DNA from: Tersicoccus solisilvae
Lineage (GTDB): Bacteria > Actinomycetota > Actinomycetes > Actinomycetales > Micrococcaceae
Assembly: GCF_014643255.1 (NCBI RefSeq)
Contig: NZ_BMJI01000001.1
Span: 434,001-498,000 of the forward strand
DNA: 64,000 bases
Reading direction: 5' to 3'
The position numbers and the translations under genes were made by a program. This document shows positions 1 through 9,070 of this stretch, piece by piece (position 1 is the stretch's first letter; each line of letters starts with the position of its first letter). The notes beneath the pieces are model-generated. The model was given only the letters and a program-made list of their open reading frames with translations, made no database searches and had not been told where the DNA came from.

Positions 1-825
1 GCCCTCGGCGCCGTCGGCGGGATCGCCGTGGGCGTCGGGATCGGTGTCCTCGCCGGTGCCGCCCGGTCGGCCGGTCTGCGCTTCTCGGGCCCCACGGGCG
101 CGGCACTCACCGGAGCCGCCGCCATGGCCGCGAGCGACGTGCCGATGGCGGCGTTGAAGGTCAGCGATCCGCGCACCTGGTCCCCGGCCGACTGGGCGAC
201 GGACGCGGCGGGCCACCTGGCCTACGGGATCGCGACCCGGGCGACCCTGACGGCGACGGAGCCGGGGCTGGCGACGGACGCCACGCTGCGCCGGGTGGAG
301 CGACGGGCCCGACGGCGGGCGGCGCGTCCGTCGTTCTCCCTGACCACCCGCTCGGCCGTGCTGGGGGTCGCCGCGGGCATCCGCAGTTCGCTCGGCGTCG
401 CCGGCCCGACGTTCGCCTCCGGACCCGGCCGGGTCTCGGCCGGCCGTCGAGCGGGCCAGGTCGCCGCGGCGCTCGCGGTCGCCGGCGAGATGGTCGCCGA
501 CAAGCTGCCGGGGACGCCGAGCCGGTTGCAGCCCGGGGCACTGGCCGGCCGGCTGATCTCGGGTGCCACCGGTGCGGTGACACTGGCCCGGCGCGAGCGG
601 GCGACCCTGGACCTGCCCGTCGTCGCCGGCATCGCCGGGGCGCTCGCCGGGTCCTGGGGCGGGGCGGCCTGGCGCGGCTGGGCACAGCGCGAACTGGGCT
701 GGACGTGGCAGGCCGCGCTCCTTGAGGACGGGCTGGGGCTCGGCCTCGCCGCGCTCGGCAGCCGGCGGGTCTCCGCCGCGGCGCAGCCCGCCGTGCCGCA
801 CGCCCTGTCCTCCGGCATCGCCTGA
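1..825 (+). CDS. Membrane protein, 5' end outside window
   Basis: The frame is open from base 1, so the gene begins upstream; a GTG at 28 is only an internal possible start. The visible 274 residues are Ala/Gly-rich, with several glycine-rich hydrophobic stretches (near the N-terminus, around residues 120-130 and 205-225, and at the C-terminus) that look like membrane segments. The layout suggests the actinobacterial DUF4126-like or DUF1440-like uncharacterised membrane proteins, but I see no diagnostic motif. A strong hairpin follows the stop codon. Function unknown. Confidence 0.6.
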   Translation, partial: ALGAVGGIAVGVGIGVLAGAARSAGLRFSGPTGAALTGAAAMAASDVPMAALKVSDPRTWSPADWATDAAGHLAYGIATRATLTATEPGLATDATLRRVERRARRRAARPSFSLTTRSAVLGVAAGIRSSLGVAGPTFASGPGRVSAGRRAGQVAAALAVAGEMVADKLPGTPSRLQPGALAGRLISGATGAVTLARRERATLDLPVVAGIAGALAGSWGGAAWRGWAQRELGWTWQAALLEDGLGLGLAALGSRRVSAAAQPAVPHALSSGIA

Positions 826-826
826 G

Positions 827-869
827 GTCTGCCCCGTCCGGCTGACGTCGTCAACCGGACGGGGCAGAC
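827..869. terminator. Perfect 15-bp hairpin between membrane protein and DUF1992 gene
   Basis: The arms 827-841 and 855-869 are exact reverse complements around a 13-base loop. There is no T-run. It starts right after the upstream stop codon and ends 7 bases before the ATG of the next gene, so it fits a terminator but also occupies the position of the next gene's promoter and ribosome site. Confidence 0.6.
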
Positions 870-876
870 TGGACCG

Positions 877-1263
877 ATGGACCGCTTCGAGAGCCTGGCC
901 GAGCGCCGTATCCGGGAGGCGATGGAGCGCGGGGACTTCGACGACCTGCCCCTGGCCGGCCAGCCACTCGACTTCTCCGACGTCGACGATCCGCAGTGGT
1001 GGATCAAGCGGTGGATGGAGCGCGAGCAGATCGACACCGCCGCGCTCGCGCCGATGGTCATCCAGCTGCGCCGGGAGGCGGACGGGTTCCCGGACGCGCT
1101 ACGCCGGTTCGACCGGGAGGACGACGTGCGCGCGTACCTGGAGGACTACAACCACCGGGTCAAGCAGGACCGGGTCGAGTCGCGGTTCAGCCGCGAGTCG
1201 CGGATCATCGCGCCGGTCGTCGACGTCGAGGTGACGGTGGTCCGCTGGCGCGAACTCGGTTGA
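877..1263 (+). CDS. DUF1992 (DnaJ-homologue subfamily C member 28-like) protein
   Basis: A 128-residue protein starting MDRFESLAERRIREAMERG. The run AMERGDFDDLPLAGQPL matches the DUF1992 signature (E-rGdfDnLPgkGkPL), also found in eukaryotic DNAJC28 without a J domain. The remainder is charged and probably helical, with a WWIKRWMERE segment. No catalytic function is known for the family. The ATG is 7 bases after a perfect hairpin and no Shine-Dalgarno sequence fits in between, so translation may be leaderless or the hairpin may affect it. The family call is firm; the role is unknown. Confidence 0.85.
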   Translation: MDRFESLAERRIREAMERGDFDDLPLAGQPLDFSDVDDPQWWIKRWMEREQIDTAALAPMVIQLRREADGFPDALRRFDREDDVRAYLEDYNHRVKQDRVESRFSRESRIIAPVVDVEVTVVRWRELG

Positions 1264-1306
1264 CGGTGGGCGGAATTCCGGCAATGTCGACGGCGTTGCT
1301 GCCATC

Positions 1307-2029
1307 GTGAACATCGACATCTGGTCCGACATCGCCTGCCCGTGGTGCTACATCGGCAAGCGCCGCTTCGAGTCCGCGCTGGCCCGCTTCGAGCACCGCG
1401 ACGACGTGACCGTCACCTGGCACAGCTTCCAGCTGGACCCCACCCTGCCGGCGCACTACGACGGCACCGAGCTCGAGTACCTCAGCGAGCGGAAGGGCAT
1501 GCCCGCCGACCGCGTCGCGCAGATGTTCGCGCAGGTCACCGAGGTGGCTGCAGGGGAGGGGCTGGCGTACGACTTCGATTCCGTGGTCGTCGCGAACAGT
1601 CTGCCGGGGCACGAGCTGATGCACCTGGCCGCCGAGCACGGGGTGGCCGGCGAGGTGAAGGAGGCGCTGCTCTCCGCGCACTTCGAGCACGGCGAGGACA
1701 TCGGGTCCCGCGAGGTGCTGGTGCGAATCGGCACCGAGGCCGGGCTGGACGCCGGAGAGATCACGGCCGCGCTCGATTCCGGCCGCTACGCCGACGCCGT
1801 CGGCTCCGACATCCGGCGCGCCCAGAGCCTGGGCATCACTGGGGTGCCGTTCTTCGTGCTCGACGACAAGTACGGGGTGTCCGGTGCCCAGCCGGTCGAG
1901 CTGTTCGAGCAGGCGCTGCGCACGGCCTGGGCCGAGTCACATCCGCTGGTCATGGTGGCACCGGAGGGCGCCGCCGCGCCCTCCGACGCCGGTCTGAACG
2001 GCCAGGCCTGCGGGCCGGACGGCTGCTGA
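1307..2029 (+). CDS. DsbA family oxidoreductase (FrnE-like)
   Basis: 240 residues with a thioredoxin-fold DsbA/FrnE layout. The redox motif C11-P-W-C14 lies at the N-terminus (SDIACPWCYIGKRRFE), followed by the helical insert and the cis-Pro region GITGVPFFVLDDKYGVSGAQP near residue 180. There is no signal peptide, so it is cytoplasmic, as for FrnE-type polyketide or stress oxidoreductases. It ends with an extra cysteine pair (QACGPDGC), seen in many actinobacterial homologues. The start is GTG at 1307; no strong ribosome site is visible. It is probably a dithiol oxidoreductase or isomerase; the substrate is unknown. Confidence 0.9.
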   Translation: MNIDIWSDIACPWCYIGKRRFESALARFEHRDDVTVTWHSFQLDPTLPAHYDGTELEYLSERKGMPADRVAQMFAQVTEVAAGEGLAYDFDSVVVANSLPGHELMHLAAEHGVAGEVKEALLSAHFEHGEDIGSREVLVRIGTEAGLDAGEITAALDSGRYADAVGSDIRRAQSLGITGVPFFVLDDKYGVSGAQPVELFEQALRTAWAESHPLVMVAPEGAAAPSDAGLNGQACGPDGC

Positions 2030-2103
2030 CCGCCGCGTGCCGTCGTTCGACGCCCGCGGAGGAGACGGAAGCGGTGGCCGAAGCCGGTGATGTCGGGAAG
2101 GGG

Positions 2104-2397
2104 TCAGTGCGGGCCTGCCGTCGGGTCGACGTCGAGATCCCGGCCGGCGCCCGGCGCACCCCCGACCTCGTCGCTGGCCCGCTGCGCCTCCCCCTCGACC
2201 GCGCTCGCCTCGGCCCGCGCGGAACGCACGTCGTCGTCCTCCACCTCGGCGGAGAGGACGGGGTCGCCGAGTTGCGGTTCGGGCAGGGCGACGGCGTCAG
2301 GGTCGGTGATCTCCGGGACCGAACCGGCCGCACCGGACGGCTCGGAGAGGCCGTCGTCGGCGTCGTCGCGGCGGTTCTGATCGCTGGGTTCGCTCAC
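2104..2397 (-). CDS. Small acidic hypothetical protein
   Basis: 97 residues rich in Asp, Glu, Ser, Pro and Ala, predicted disordered, with no recognisable domain. GTG start at 2397, with a GGAGGAAGG ribosome site about 11 bases upstream. It lies convergent to the DsbA gene, and the long untranslated gap 2398-2755 separates it from DUF3073. Low complexity means the frame could be a composition artefact, although the ribosome site argues for a real gene. Confidence 0.5.
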   Translation of the reverse strand: MSEPSDQNRRDDADDGLSEPSGAAGSVPEITDPDAVALPEPQLGDPVLSAEVEDDDVRSARAEASAVEGEAQRASDEVGGAPGAGRDLDVDPTAGPH

Positions 2398-2755
2398 GGC
2401 TGATCGGCCTTCCTCCGGCGGACATCGGGCGGATCCACGGGCCGCGTGAGCGGCTCGTCCGGGCCGGCGAGGTTCCGCTGATTCCGCGGGATCCCGCCTG
2501 TTCCCGCCCGTGCTGGCACCCTAATCGATCGACCCGCCGTCGTCACGGGCGTCGTCCGCGCCGTGCGGCGTCGTGACCCCCGCCACCACGCCGCAGGCGT
2601 GGGGGGTGACGTCGGGCTCAGCAGGCGTGTGGACGTCCCGGCCGCGGCGGGCGAGCATGTACCCTAGTGCTACGAAATATTGACCACATCATCCCTGGGC
2701 CCGCACGTGTGTGCCCTGCCCACGGGAGTCCGGACAGAGCAGAGGGGGTCACGCC
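2398..2755. other. 358-bp intergenic region before DUF3073 gene
   Basis: No gene seen. It holds a small hairpin (arms 2586-2592 and 2596-2602) and an unusually AT-rich island around 2650-2690 with TACCCT and TTGACC boxes, probably the promoter zone of the DUF3073 gene. The opposite strand carries the ribosome site of the acidic protein at about 2408-2416. Confidence 0.4.
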
Positions 2756-2977
2756 ATGGGGCGCGGCCGTCAGAAGGCGAAAGCCACCAAGCAGGCGCGG
2801 GACATCAAGTACTACAGTCCCACGACCGACTACTCGGCGCTGCAGCGCGAACTGGCCGGTTCGACCGGTCATGCCCCTGCCAGCCGATATCCGGAACCGC
2901 CCGAGGACGACGACTCCTACGTCGATCGGTATGCGGATGATGATGACGACGACCGCGGGAGCCGTCGCCTCGGCTGA
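2756..2977 (+). CDS. DUF3073 family protein
   Basis: 73 residues starting MGRGRQKAKATKQARDIKYY, the hallmark of DUF3073, a short actinobacterial protein with a basic N-terminus and a very acidic tail (here YADDDDDDRGS). I chose ATG 2756, not upstream in-frame codons, because the family always begins MGRGR and a ribosome site (AGAGGGGG) lies just upstream. It is next to purM, as in mycobacteria (Rv0810c beside purM). Function unknown. Confidence 0.92.
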   Translation: MGRGRQKAKATKQARDIKYYSPTTDYSALQRELAGSTGHAPASRYPEPPEDDDSYVDRYADDDDDDRGSRRLG

Positions 2978-3059
2978 GCCGACGCGCGGCCGCTCGCCTC
3001 GCGCCGCCGTCGGCGGCCCGTCGCGCCACTGCTGACGCCTCCGGGCCGGCGCACGGCGC

Positions 3060-4208
3060 TCACGCGTTCTCGTTGACCAGCCGCACCGTGCCACCGTCGA
3101 CGCCCTTGGCGCCCTGGACCACGTCCGGGTCGCCGGTGTCCACGGCCGTCAGGGGCCCGCTCGCGTCGACCTGACCCATCACCCAGGCCGCGGTGCCGCG
3201 TGCCCGCAACCGCGCGACCGCGGCGTCCGCGACCTCGTCGGCCACGACCGCGACCATCCCGACCCCCTGGTTGAGGGTGCGCTCCAGGTCCGGCCGCGGC
3301 ACGTTGCCCAACTGGGCGACCAGGGCGAACACCGGCGGCAGCTGCCACGTGGCCCGGTCCACCGTCGCCGTCAACCCCTGCGGCAGCACACGCGCCAGGT
3401 TCGCGGCGAGACCGCCGCCCGTCACGTGGCTGACCGCGTGCAGATCCGCGTCCAGCGCCTCGGCCAGGTCGAGGATGTCGGCGGTGTACAGCCGGGTCGG
3501 CTCGAGCAGTTCCTCGCCCAGCGTGCGTCCCAGCTCCGAGACCTGCCGTTCCAGCGCCCAGCCGGCGTGGTTGATGACGCGGCGGACCAGGGAGTAGCCG
3601 TTCGAGTGCAGCCCGGAGGACTCCATGCCGATGACGACGTCGCCGGCCCGCACCCGCTCGGGCCCCAGCACGCGGTCCGCCTCGACCACCCCGGTGGCCG
3701 CGCCCGCGACGTCGTACTCGTTCGCCGCCAGCAGGCCCGGGTGCTCCGCGGTCTCCCCGCCCACCAGGGCGGTGCCGGTCTGCTCGCAGGCCGCGGCGAT
3801 GCCGCGCACGATGTCCGCGATCCGCTCCGGCACGACCCGGCCGCACGCGATGTAGTCGGTCATGAACAGCGGCTTCGCGCCGACGACGACGATGTCGTCC
3901 ACCACCATGCCGACCAGGTCGAACCCGATGGTGTGGTGGATGTCGAGGGCCTGCGCGATGGCGACCTTCGTGCCGACCCCGTCCGTGGACGTGGCCAGCA
4001 GCGGCTTCCGGTACCCGATCAGCGCGCTCGCGTCGAAGAGGCCCGCGAACCCGCCGACCCCGCCGAGCACCTGCGGCCCCTGGGTGGCCCGGACCGCGTC
4101 CTTCATCAGTTCGACGGCGCGGTCCCCGGCCTCGACGTCCACCCCGGCGCTGGCGTAGGTGATGCCCTGGGCGGCGCTCGCGTCGGTGCGCTGCTGCGAC
4201 GCGCTCAT
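3060..4208 (-). CDS. purM: Phosphoribosylformylglycinamidine cyclo-ligase (AIR synthetase)
   Basis: 382 residues. It converts FGAM to AIR with ATP, the fifth step of purine synthesis. Motifs include GVGGFAGLFD near residue 50, the ATP/dimer segment STDGVGTKV, GFDLVGMVVDDI, GGETAEHPG and SGLHSNGYSLVR, all in the family order and spacing. It is translationally coupled to purF: its ATG (4208) shares the four bases ATGA with the purF stop. The length is slightly above the E. coli enzyme, as is usual in actinobacteria. Confidence 0.97.
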   Translation of the reverse strand: MSASQQRTDASAAQGITYASAGVDVEAGDRAVELMKDAVRATQGPQVLGGVGGFAGLFDASALIGYRKPLLATSTDGVGTKVAIAQALDIHHTIGFDLVGMVVDDIVVVGAKPLFMTDYIACGRVVPERIADIVRGIAAACEQTGTALVGGETAEHPGLLAANEYDVAGAATGVVEADRVLGPERVRAGDVVIGMESSGLHSNGYSLVRRVINHAGWALERQVSELGRTLGEELLEPTRLYTADILDLAEALDADLHAVSHVTGGGLAANLARVLPQGLTATVDRATWQLPPVFALVAQLGNVPRPDLERTLNQGVGMVAVVADEVADAAVARLRARGTAAWVMGQVDASGPLTAVDTGDPDVVQGAKGVDGGTVRLVNENA

Positions 4209-5776
4209 GCGCGCGCCCGCAGACTCGCCGCGGCGTCCTCGGCGGCGTGCTGCTCGGCCGGGTTCAGCACCCGCTCCAGGTCGACGTCGGGCCCGGGCTC
4301 GCAGCCGCCGGGGTCCTCCCGCTCGAGGAGGTTCTTGCCCAGCCGGTCCCGCGCGGGCAGCGGGATCGGGTACTGGCCGGTGAAGCACGCGGTGCAGAGC
4401 CGCTCCCGCGGCTGCTCGGTGGCGGCGATCATGCCCTCCTGCGAGATGTAACCGAGCGAGTCCGCGCCGATCGACGTGCGGATGTCGTCCACGCCGAGGC
4501 CCGTGGCGATCAGCTCGGCGCGGGACGCGAAGTCGATGCCGTAGAAGCAGGGCCACGTGATGGGCGGGGAGGAGATCCGCACGTGCACCTGCGCGGCCCC
4601 GGCCTCCCGGAGCATGCTGACCAGCGCGCGCTGGGTGTTGCCGCGCACGATCGAGTCGTCGACGACGATGATCCGCTTGCCCCGCACCACGTCCCTGAGG
4701 GGGTTGAGCTTGAGCCGGATGCCGAGCTGCCGGATGGTCTGGCTGGGCTGGATGAAGGTGCGGCCGACGTAGGCGTTCTTGACCAGGCCGTTGCCGAAGG
4801 GGATGCCGGACTCCTCGGCGTAGCCGATGGCCGCGGGCGTTCCGGACTCCGGCGTGGGGATGACGAGGTCCGCCTCGACCGGGTGCTCGGCGGCGAGCCG
4901 GCGGCCCATCTCGACGCGCGCGGCGTACACGTTCCGGCCCGCGATGGTGGTGTCCGGCCGGGCGAGGTAGACGTACTCGAACACGCAGCCGGCCGCGCCC
5001 CGGTCCGCGAACCGTTGGGAGCGCAGGCCGTTCTCGTCGACGGCGATGAACTCGCCGGGCTCGATCTCGCGGACCAGGGAGGCTCCGATGATGTCGAGCG
5101 CGGACGTCTCCGAGGCGACGACCCAGCCGCGCTGCAGCCGGCCCAGCACGAGCGGGCGCACCCCGTACCGGTCGCGCGCCGCGTACAGGGTCCCCTCGTC
5201 CATGAACACGAAGCAGAACGCGCCCTCGAGCTGCGGCAGGACCTCCATCGCCGTCGACTCGAGGTCCTCGCCGTCGCGGCCCTGGAACAGGGCGGTGACG
5301 AGCGCGGTGTCGGTGGTGTTGCCCTGAGCCAGTTCCCCGGTCCGCGGGGTGCCGTAGCGCTCGTGCACGAGGTCGTTCAGGGCCGCCGAGTTGGTCAGGT
5401 TGCCGTTGTGCGCGAGGGCGACGGTGCCGGCCGAGGTGGCGCCGAGCGTCGGCTGGGCGTTCGCCCACACGGACGCGCCGGTGGTCGAGTAGCGGCAGTG
5501 CCCGACGGCGATGTGCCCGGTCAGGGTGTTGAGGGTGGCCTCGTCGAAGACCTGGGACACGAGGCCCATGTCCTTGTAGACGTTGATCCGGCTGCCGTCG
5601 CTGGTCGCGATGCCGGCCGACTCCTGCCCCCGGTGCTGCAGGGCGTAGAGGCCGAAGTAGGAGAGCTTGGCGACCTCCTCGCCGGGTGCCCAGACGCCGA
5701 AGACGCCGCAGGCGTCCTGCGGTCCTTTCTCCCCGGGCAGCAGATCGTGCGAGAGTCTTCCGTCAGGACGAGCCAC
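4205..5776 (-). CDS. purF: Amidophosphoribosyltransferase
   Basis: 523 residues from GTG 5776. First committed step of purine synthesis: PRPP plus glutamine to phosphoribosylamine. A propeptide of about 22 residues precedes Cys23 (QDACGVFGVW), which becomes the N-terminal nucleophile of the Ntn glutaminase domain after processing. The phosphoribosyltransferase half carries the PRPP loop VVDDSIVRGNT and a flexible-loop region. Upstream codons to 5872 are open, but the next gene's stop at 5784 and the conserved propeptide length favour GTG 5776. Overlaps purM by 4 bases. Confidence 0.97.
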   Translation of the reverse strand: MARPDGRLSHDLLPGEKGPQDACGVFGVWAPGEEVAKLSYFGLYALQHRGQESAGIATSDGSRINVYKDMGLVSQVFDEATLNTLTGHIAVGHCRYSTTGASVWANAQPTLGATSAGTVALAHNGNLTNSAALNDLVHERYGTPRTGELAQGNTTDTALVTALFQGRDGEDLESTAMEVLPQLEGAFCFVFMDEGTLYAARDRYGVRPLVLGRLQRGWVVASETSALDIIGASLVREIEPGEFIAVDENGLRSQRFADRGAAGCVFEYVYLARPDTTIAGRNVYAARVEMGRRLAAEHPVEADLVIPTPESGTPAAIGYAEESGIPFGNGLVKNAYVGRTFIQPSQTIRQLGIRLKLNPLRDVVRGKRIIVVDDSIVRGNTQRALVSMLREAGAAQVHVRISSPPITWPCFYGIDFASRAELIATGLGVDDIRTSIGADSLGYISQEGMIAATEQPRERLCTACFTGQYPIPLPARDRLGKNLLEREDPGGCEPGPDVDLERVLNPAEQHAAEDAAASLRARA

Positions 5777-5783
5777 GGGACGA

Positions 5784-6161
5784 TTATCGCACGGTCCCGG
5801 TGACCTCATCGGCCGACGCCCGCCGCGCCCGCCGGTGGCTGCGCCGGTCCAGGAGCAGCGCCAGCAGCGCACCGAGCCCGACCCCGGCGATGCCGAAGAG
5901 CATGGCGAAGAACCCGAAGGCGGCGGCCGGGGTGTACTGCGGGTCCTCCGGGCGGCCGAGGGTGAAGAGGCCGGCGACGACGAAGCCGAGCACCGCGCCG
6001 CCCACGAGGAACGGGGCGAACCGCGGGGCCCGACGGACCAGCACCTCGCGCCGCTCGACGGTCTCCACGACGGGCAGGTCGCCGGGCCGGCCGGGCCCGC
6101 CGGCGGGTCCGGCGGCCTCCGGTGCGGGGTCGGCGTCGGGGGAGGGCACGGCGGAACTCAT
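5784..6161 (-). CDS. Two-helix membrane protein between purF and the SCP-like gene
   Basis: 125 residues. A Pro/Ala-rich N-terminus (1-35) is followed by a basic stretch (RRAPRFAPF) and two hydrophobic helices (about 48-68 and 80-105) ending in RRSHRRARR, so both ends are probably cytoplasmic. It ends 7 bases before the purF start and is probably co-transcribed with it. Small proteins of this design sit beside purF in many actinobacteria; no function is established. Confidence 0.75.
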   Translation of the reverse strand: MSSAVPSPDADPAPEAAGPAGGPGRPGDLPVVETVERREVLVRRAPRFAPFLVGGAVLGFVVAGLFTLGRPEDPQYTPAAAFGFFAMLFGIAGVGLGALLALLLDRRSHRRARRASADEVTGTVR

Positions 6162-6188
6162 GCCGTCCAGCGTAGCGCGGGGCAGTCC

Positions 6189-6572
6189 TCAGCCCGCCGC
6201 GCCGCCGGCCGCGAACCGGGACCACAGCGGCAGCAGGTCCGCCAGGTCGGCCCGCGTGCCCGAGGCCGCGACGGCGCCGGACTCCCGTGCCTGCACCCAA
6301 CCGGTGCGGCCGGTGACGAGGGCGAGGAAGGTCGCTGCGTCCGTCTCGATCACGTTCGGCGGGGTGCCGCGGGTGTGCCGGGGCCCGGCGACGCACTGGG
6401 CGACGCCGAAGGGCGGCACCCGCACCTCGACGCTGTTGCCCGGAGCCCGGGCGGTCAACTCCTCCAGGGCGTACCGGACCGCGGTCGCCACCGTGGCCCG
6501 GTCCGTCGCGCCGTCGGCCCAGCGGCTCAGGGCCGCGTCCCCGTCGGCCCACTCGATCCGTCGTCGTGCCAT
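6189..6572 (-). CDS. Sterol-carrier-like (SCP/MDMPI C-terminal fold) protein
   Basis: 127 residues starting MARRRIEWADGD. It resembles the actinobacterial sterol carrier family protein encoded near purF (the Rv0807 position), with the motif EVRVPPFGVAQCVAGPRHTRGTPPNVIETD in the middle and the TGR-W region before the C-terminus. The fold family binds hydrophobic ligands or, as the MDMPI C-domain, accompanies mycothiol-dependent enzymes; no ligand can be inferred here. Likely cytoplasmic. Same strand as the asparaginase gene, 29 bases downstream of it. Confidence 0.8.
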   Translation of the reverse strand: MARRRIEWADGDAALSRWADGATDRATVATAVRYALEELTARAPGNSVEVRVPPFGVAQCVAGPRHTRGTPPNVIETDAATFLALVTGRTGWVQARESGAVAASGTRADLADLLPLWSRFAAGGAAG

Positions 6573-6601
6573 GGTCGGTCCCCGTCGTCGTCGAGAGCCG
6601 T

Positions 6602-7618
6602 TCAGCCCCGGTCGCGCTCGAGCAGGGCGGCCACCGGCTGCGCGAGGCCGAGCCGGCCCACCGGCTCGCCGCCGCCGAGCACCGGGCGGGACACCGCCGG
6701 CAGCACCGCGGCCACGCGGTCGGCGTCCAGGGCGCCGGCGGCCTGGAGCAGGCTCAGCCCGACCAGTGGCGCGGCCCGGCCCACGCCGTCGAGCAGCTTC
6801 AGCGCCACCGTGACCCCGGACGGCGTGGCCAGGGCGAGAACGCCCTCGGCGCCGCTCTTCGTCAGCACCCCGAGCTCGTCCATGATCACCGTGTCCGGGG
6901 CTCCCACGCCGGCGACCGCCCACGGGTAGTCCAGCATCGCGGTGGCCACGGTGGCCGCCCGCGCGTCCGCCATGATCTCCCGCGGCGCCTGCGCCAGCGC
7001 GGAGTAGGCGCGGGCGAGCCCCGTCAGGGACACCGCGGAGACCGGCGCGCCGCACCCGTCGACACCCACGTGGGCGACGGTCTCCCGCGCGTACTCCTCG
7101 ATCACCTTGACGACGCGCTGCTGCAGCGGGTGCTCCGGGGCGAGGTACGTCCCGGTGTCCCAGCCGGCCTCGGTACAGGCCCACAGGAACGCGGCGTGCT
7201 TGCCCGAGCACTCCATCGCCAGCCGGGACTTCCCCCGCTCGGTGCGCACGAGCCACGCGCGCGCGTCCTCGTCGTACGGCCAGGCGGGGGGGCACTGCAG
7301 GTCCGCCTCGCCCAGGCCCGCCGCGGCCAGCATGCCTTCGACGACGTCGAGGTGCTCGAACGAGCCGTGGTGGCTGCCCGCGGCGATGGCGACCTGCGGT
7401 CCCCGCAGCGGGACGCCGGCCTGCATCGAGGCGATCGCCTGGAACGGCTTGAGCGTGGAACGGGGGAAGACCGGGGCCTGCACGTCGCCGAGCTCGAGGA
7501 CCACCGCCCCCTCCGCGTCGACGACGACGGCGGCACCGATGTGCCGGGACTCGATGAAGCCGCTGCGCTCGACGACGGCCAGTTCCACGGCGGTGCCCGC
7601 GGCGAAGGTCTGTGGCAT
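6602..7618 (-). CDS. L-asparaginase II (Rhizobium-type)
   Basis: 338 residues matching the Asparaginase_II family (Rhizobium etli thermolabile type), unrelated to the E. coli AnsA/AnsB fold. Visible active-site elements are S54-T-L-K57 (FPRSTLKPFQ), Ser82 in AAGSHHG, and the C-S-G-K-H motif (LAMECSGKHAAF), which fits the serine/lysine/cysteine-containing centre of this class. It hydrolyses asparagine to aspartate and ammonia. No signal peptide. It diverges from purD with a 93-bp gap. Confidence 0.88.
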   Translation of the reverse strand: MPQTFAAGTAVELAVVERSGFIESRHIGAAVVVDAEGAVVLELGDVQAPVFPRSTLKPFQAIASMQAGVPLRGPQVAIAAGSHHGSFEHLDVVEGMLAAAGLGEADLQCPPAWPYDEDARAWLVRTERGKSRLAMECSGKHAAFLWACTEAGWDTGTYLAPEHPLQQRVVKVIEEYARETVAHVGVDGCGAPVSAVSLTGLARAYSALAQAPREIMADARAATVATAMLDYPWAVAGVGAPDTVIMDELGVLTKSGAEGVLALATPSGVTVALKLLDGVGRAAPLVGLSLLQAAGALDADRVAAVLPAVSRPVLGGGEPVGRLGLAQPVAALLERDRG

Positions 7619-7697
7619 GCCCCCAGTATTCCGGATCGCGCGTCACCGGTTCGCCGGACGGCACGTCACCGGATCGCGGTGGGCGCGGCCGCCCCCG

Positions 7698-7703
7698 TAC
7701 CCT
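7698..7703 (+). promoter_or_regulatory. -10 box of leaderless purD
   Basis: TACCCT lies 8 bases before GTG 7712, the usual geometry of a leaderless actinobacterial mRNA. No Shine-Dalgarno sequence is present. Confidence 0.55.
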
Positions 7704-7711
7704 TGGGCACT

Positions 7712-9070
7712 GTGAAGGTACTCGTGCTCGGCTCCGGTGGCCGCGAACACGCCCTGGTCCGTTCCCTCGCCGAAGACCCGTTCGTCACCGCGCTGCACGC
7801 CGCGCCCGGCAACGCCGGCATCGCGCAGGAGGTGCCCTGCCACCCGGTCGACGCCGTGGACGGCGACGCGGTGGTCGCCCTCGCTGCCGAGCTCGGCAGT
7901 GAACTCGTCGTGATCGGGCCCGAGGCGCCGCTGGTCGCGGGCGTCGGCGACGCCCTGCGCGAGGCCGGCATCGCGGTGTTCGGCCCGTCCGCCGCCGCCG
8001 CCCGGCTCGAGGGCAGCAAGGCGTTCGCCAAGGAGGTGATGGCGGCCGCCAACGTGCCCACCGCCATGGCCCGTGTCGCCGCGACTCGCGAGGAGGCCGC
8101 CGAGGCCCTCGACGCCTTCGGCTCCCCTTACGTCGTCAAGGACGACGGGCTGGCCGCCGGCAAGGGCGTCGTCGTCACCGAGGACCGGGACGCCGCGCTC
8201 GCCCACGCCGAGGACTGCTTCCGCGCCGGCGGCACCGTGCTGATCGAGGAGTATCTGCGCGGACCCGAGGTCTCCCTGTTCGTGCTCTGCGACGGCCGCA
8301 CCGGCATCCCCCTGAGCCCGGCCCAGGACTTCAAGCGCATCCACGACGGTGACGAGGGCCCCAACACCGGCGGCATGGGCGCCTACACGCCGCTGGACTG
8401 GGCGCCCGCCGGGCTGGTGGACGAGGTGATGGACCGCGTCGCGACCCCCGTGCTCGCCGAGATGGCCTCCCGCGGCACCCCGTTCACGGGCGTGCTCTAC
8501 TGCGGCCTCGCCCTCACCCCGCGGGGCATCCGCGTGGTCGAGTTCAACGTCAGGTTCGGGGACCCCGAGACCCAGGCCGTGCTGGCTCGGCTGAAGACGC
8601 CGCTCGGCTCGCTGCTGCTCGACGCGGCCAAGGGGCGGCTCGACGAGGACGAGCAGCTGCACTGGCGGCACGAGAGCGCCGTCGCCGTCGTCCTCGCCGC
8701 CCCCGGCTACCCCGCCTCGCCGCGCACCGGGGGCCGGGTGCGCGGGGTCAGGAAGGCCGCCGCCGAGCCGGACGTCACCGTGCTGCACGCCGGCACCGGT
8801 ACGGACGAGAACGGCAGGGTGATCGCCACCGGTGGCCGGGTGCTCGCCGTCGTCGGCCGCGGGGACGGGCTCGACGCGGCCCGGGAGCGCGCCTACGCCG
8901 GCATCGAGCGGATCCGCCTCGACGGCGGCCAGTACCGGCACGACATCGCCGCCGCGGCCGCCGCCGGCCGGATCGAGGTGCCGGCCGCGGCCGCGCGGCC
9001 GCCCCGCACCGCCCCCGCGTCGAATGCCGGCGCGGACCCGGTGACCTCCACCATGGGCACGACGGTATGA
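7712..9070 (+). CDS. purD: Phosphoribosylamine-glycine ligase (GARS)
   Basis: 452 residues from GTG 7712, where the family N-terminus [15 protein letters not shown] begins; upstream in-frame sequence is antisense to the asparaginase gene. An ATP-grasp enzyme making glycinamide ribonucleotide from PRA, glycine and ATP. Motifs: [44 protein letters not shown] and [13 protein letters not shown]. The C-terminus has a non-conserved 30-residue tail. Its TGA overlaps the purC ATG (ATGA), so the two are coupled. Confidence 0.97.
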   Translation: MKVLVLGSGGREHALVRSLAEDPFVTALHAAPGNAGIAQEVPCHPVDAVDGDAVVALAAELGSELVVIGPEAPLVAGVGDALREAGIAVFGPSAAAARLEGSKAFAKEVMAAANVPTAMARVAATREEAAEALDAFGSPYVVKDDGLAAGKGVVVTEDRDAALAHAEDCFRAGGTVLIEEYLRGPEVSLFVLCDGRTGIPLSPAQDFKRIHDGDEGPNTGGMGAYTPLDWAPAGLVDEVMDRVATPVLAEMASRGTPFTGVLYCGLALTPRGIRVVEFNVRFGDPETQAVLARLKTPLGSLLLDAAKGRLDEDEQLHWRHESAVAVVLAAPGYPASPRTGGRVRGVRKAAAEPDVTVLHAGTGTDENGRVIATGGRVLAVVGRGDGLDAARERAYAGIERIRLDGGQYRHDIAAAAAAGRIEVPAAAARPPRTAPASNAGADPVTSTMGTTV

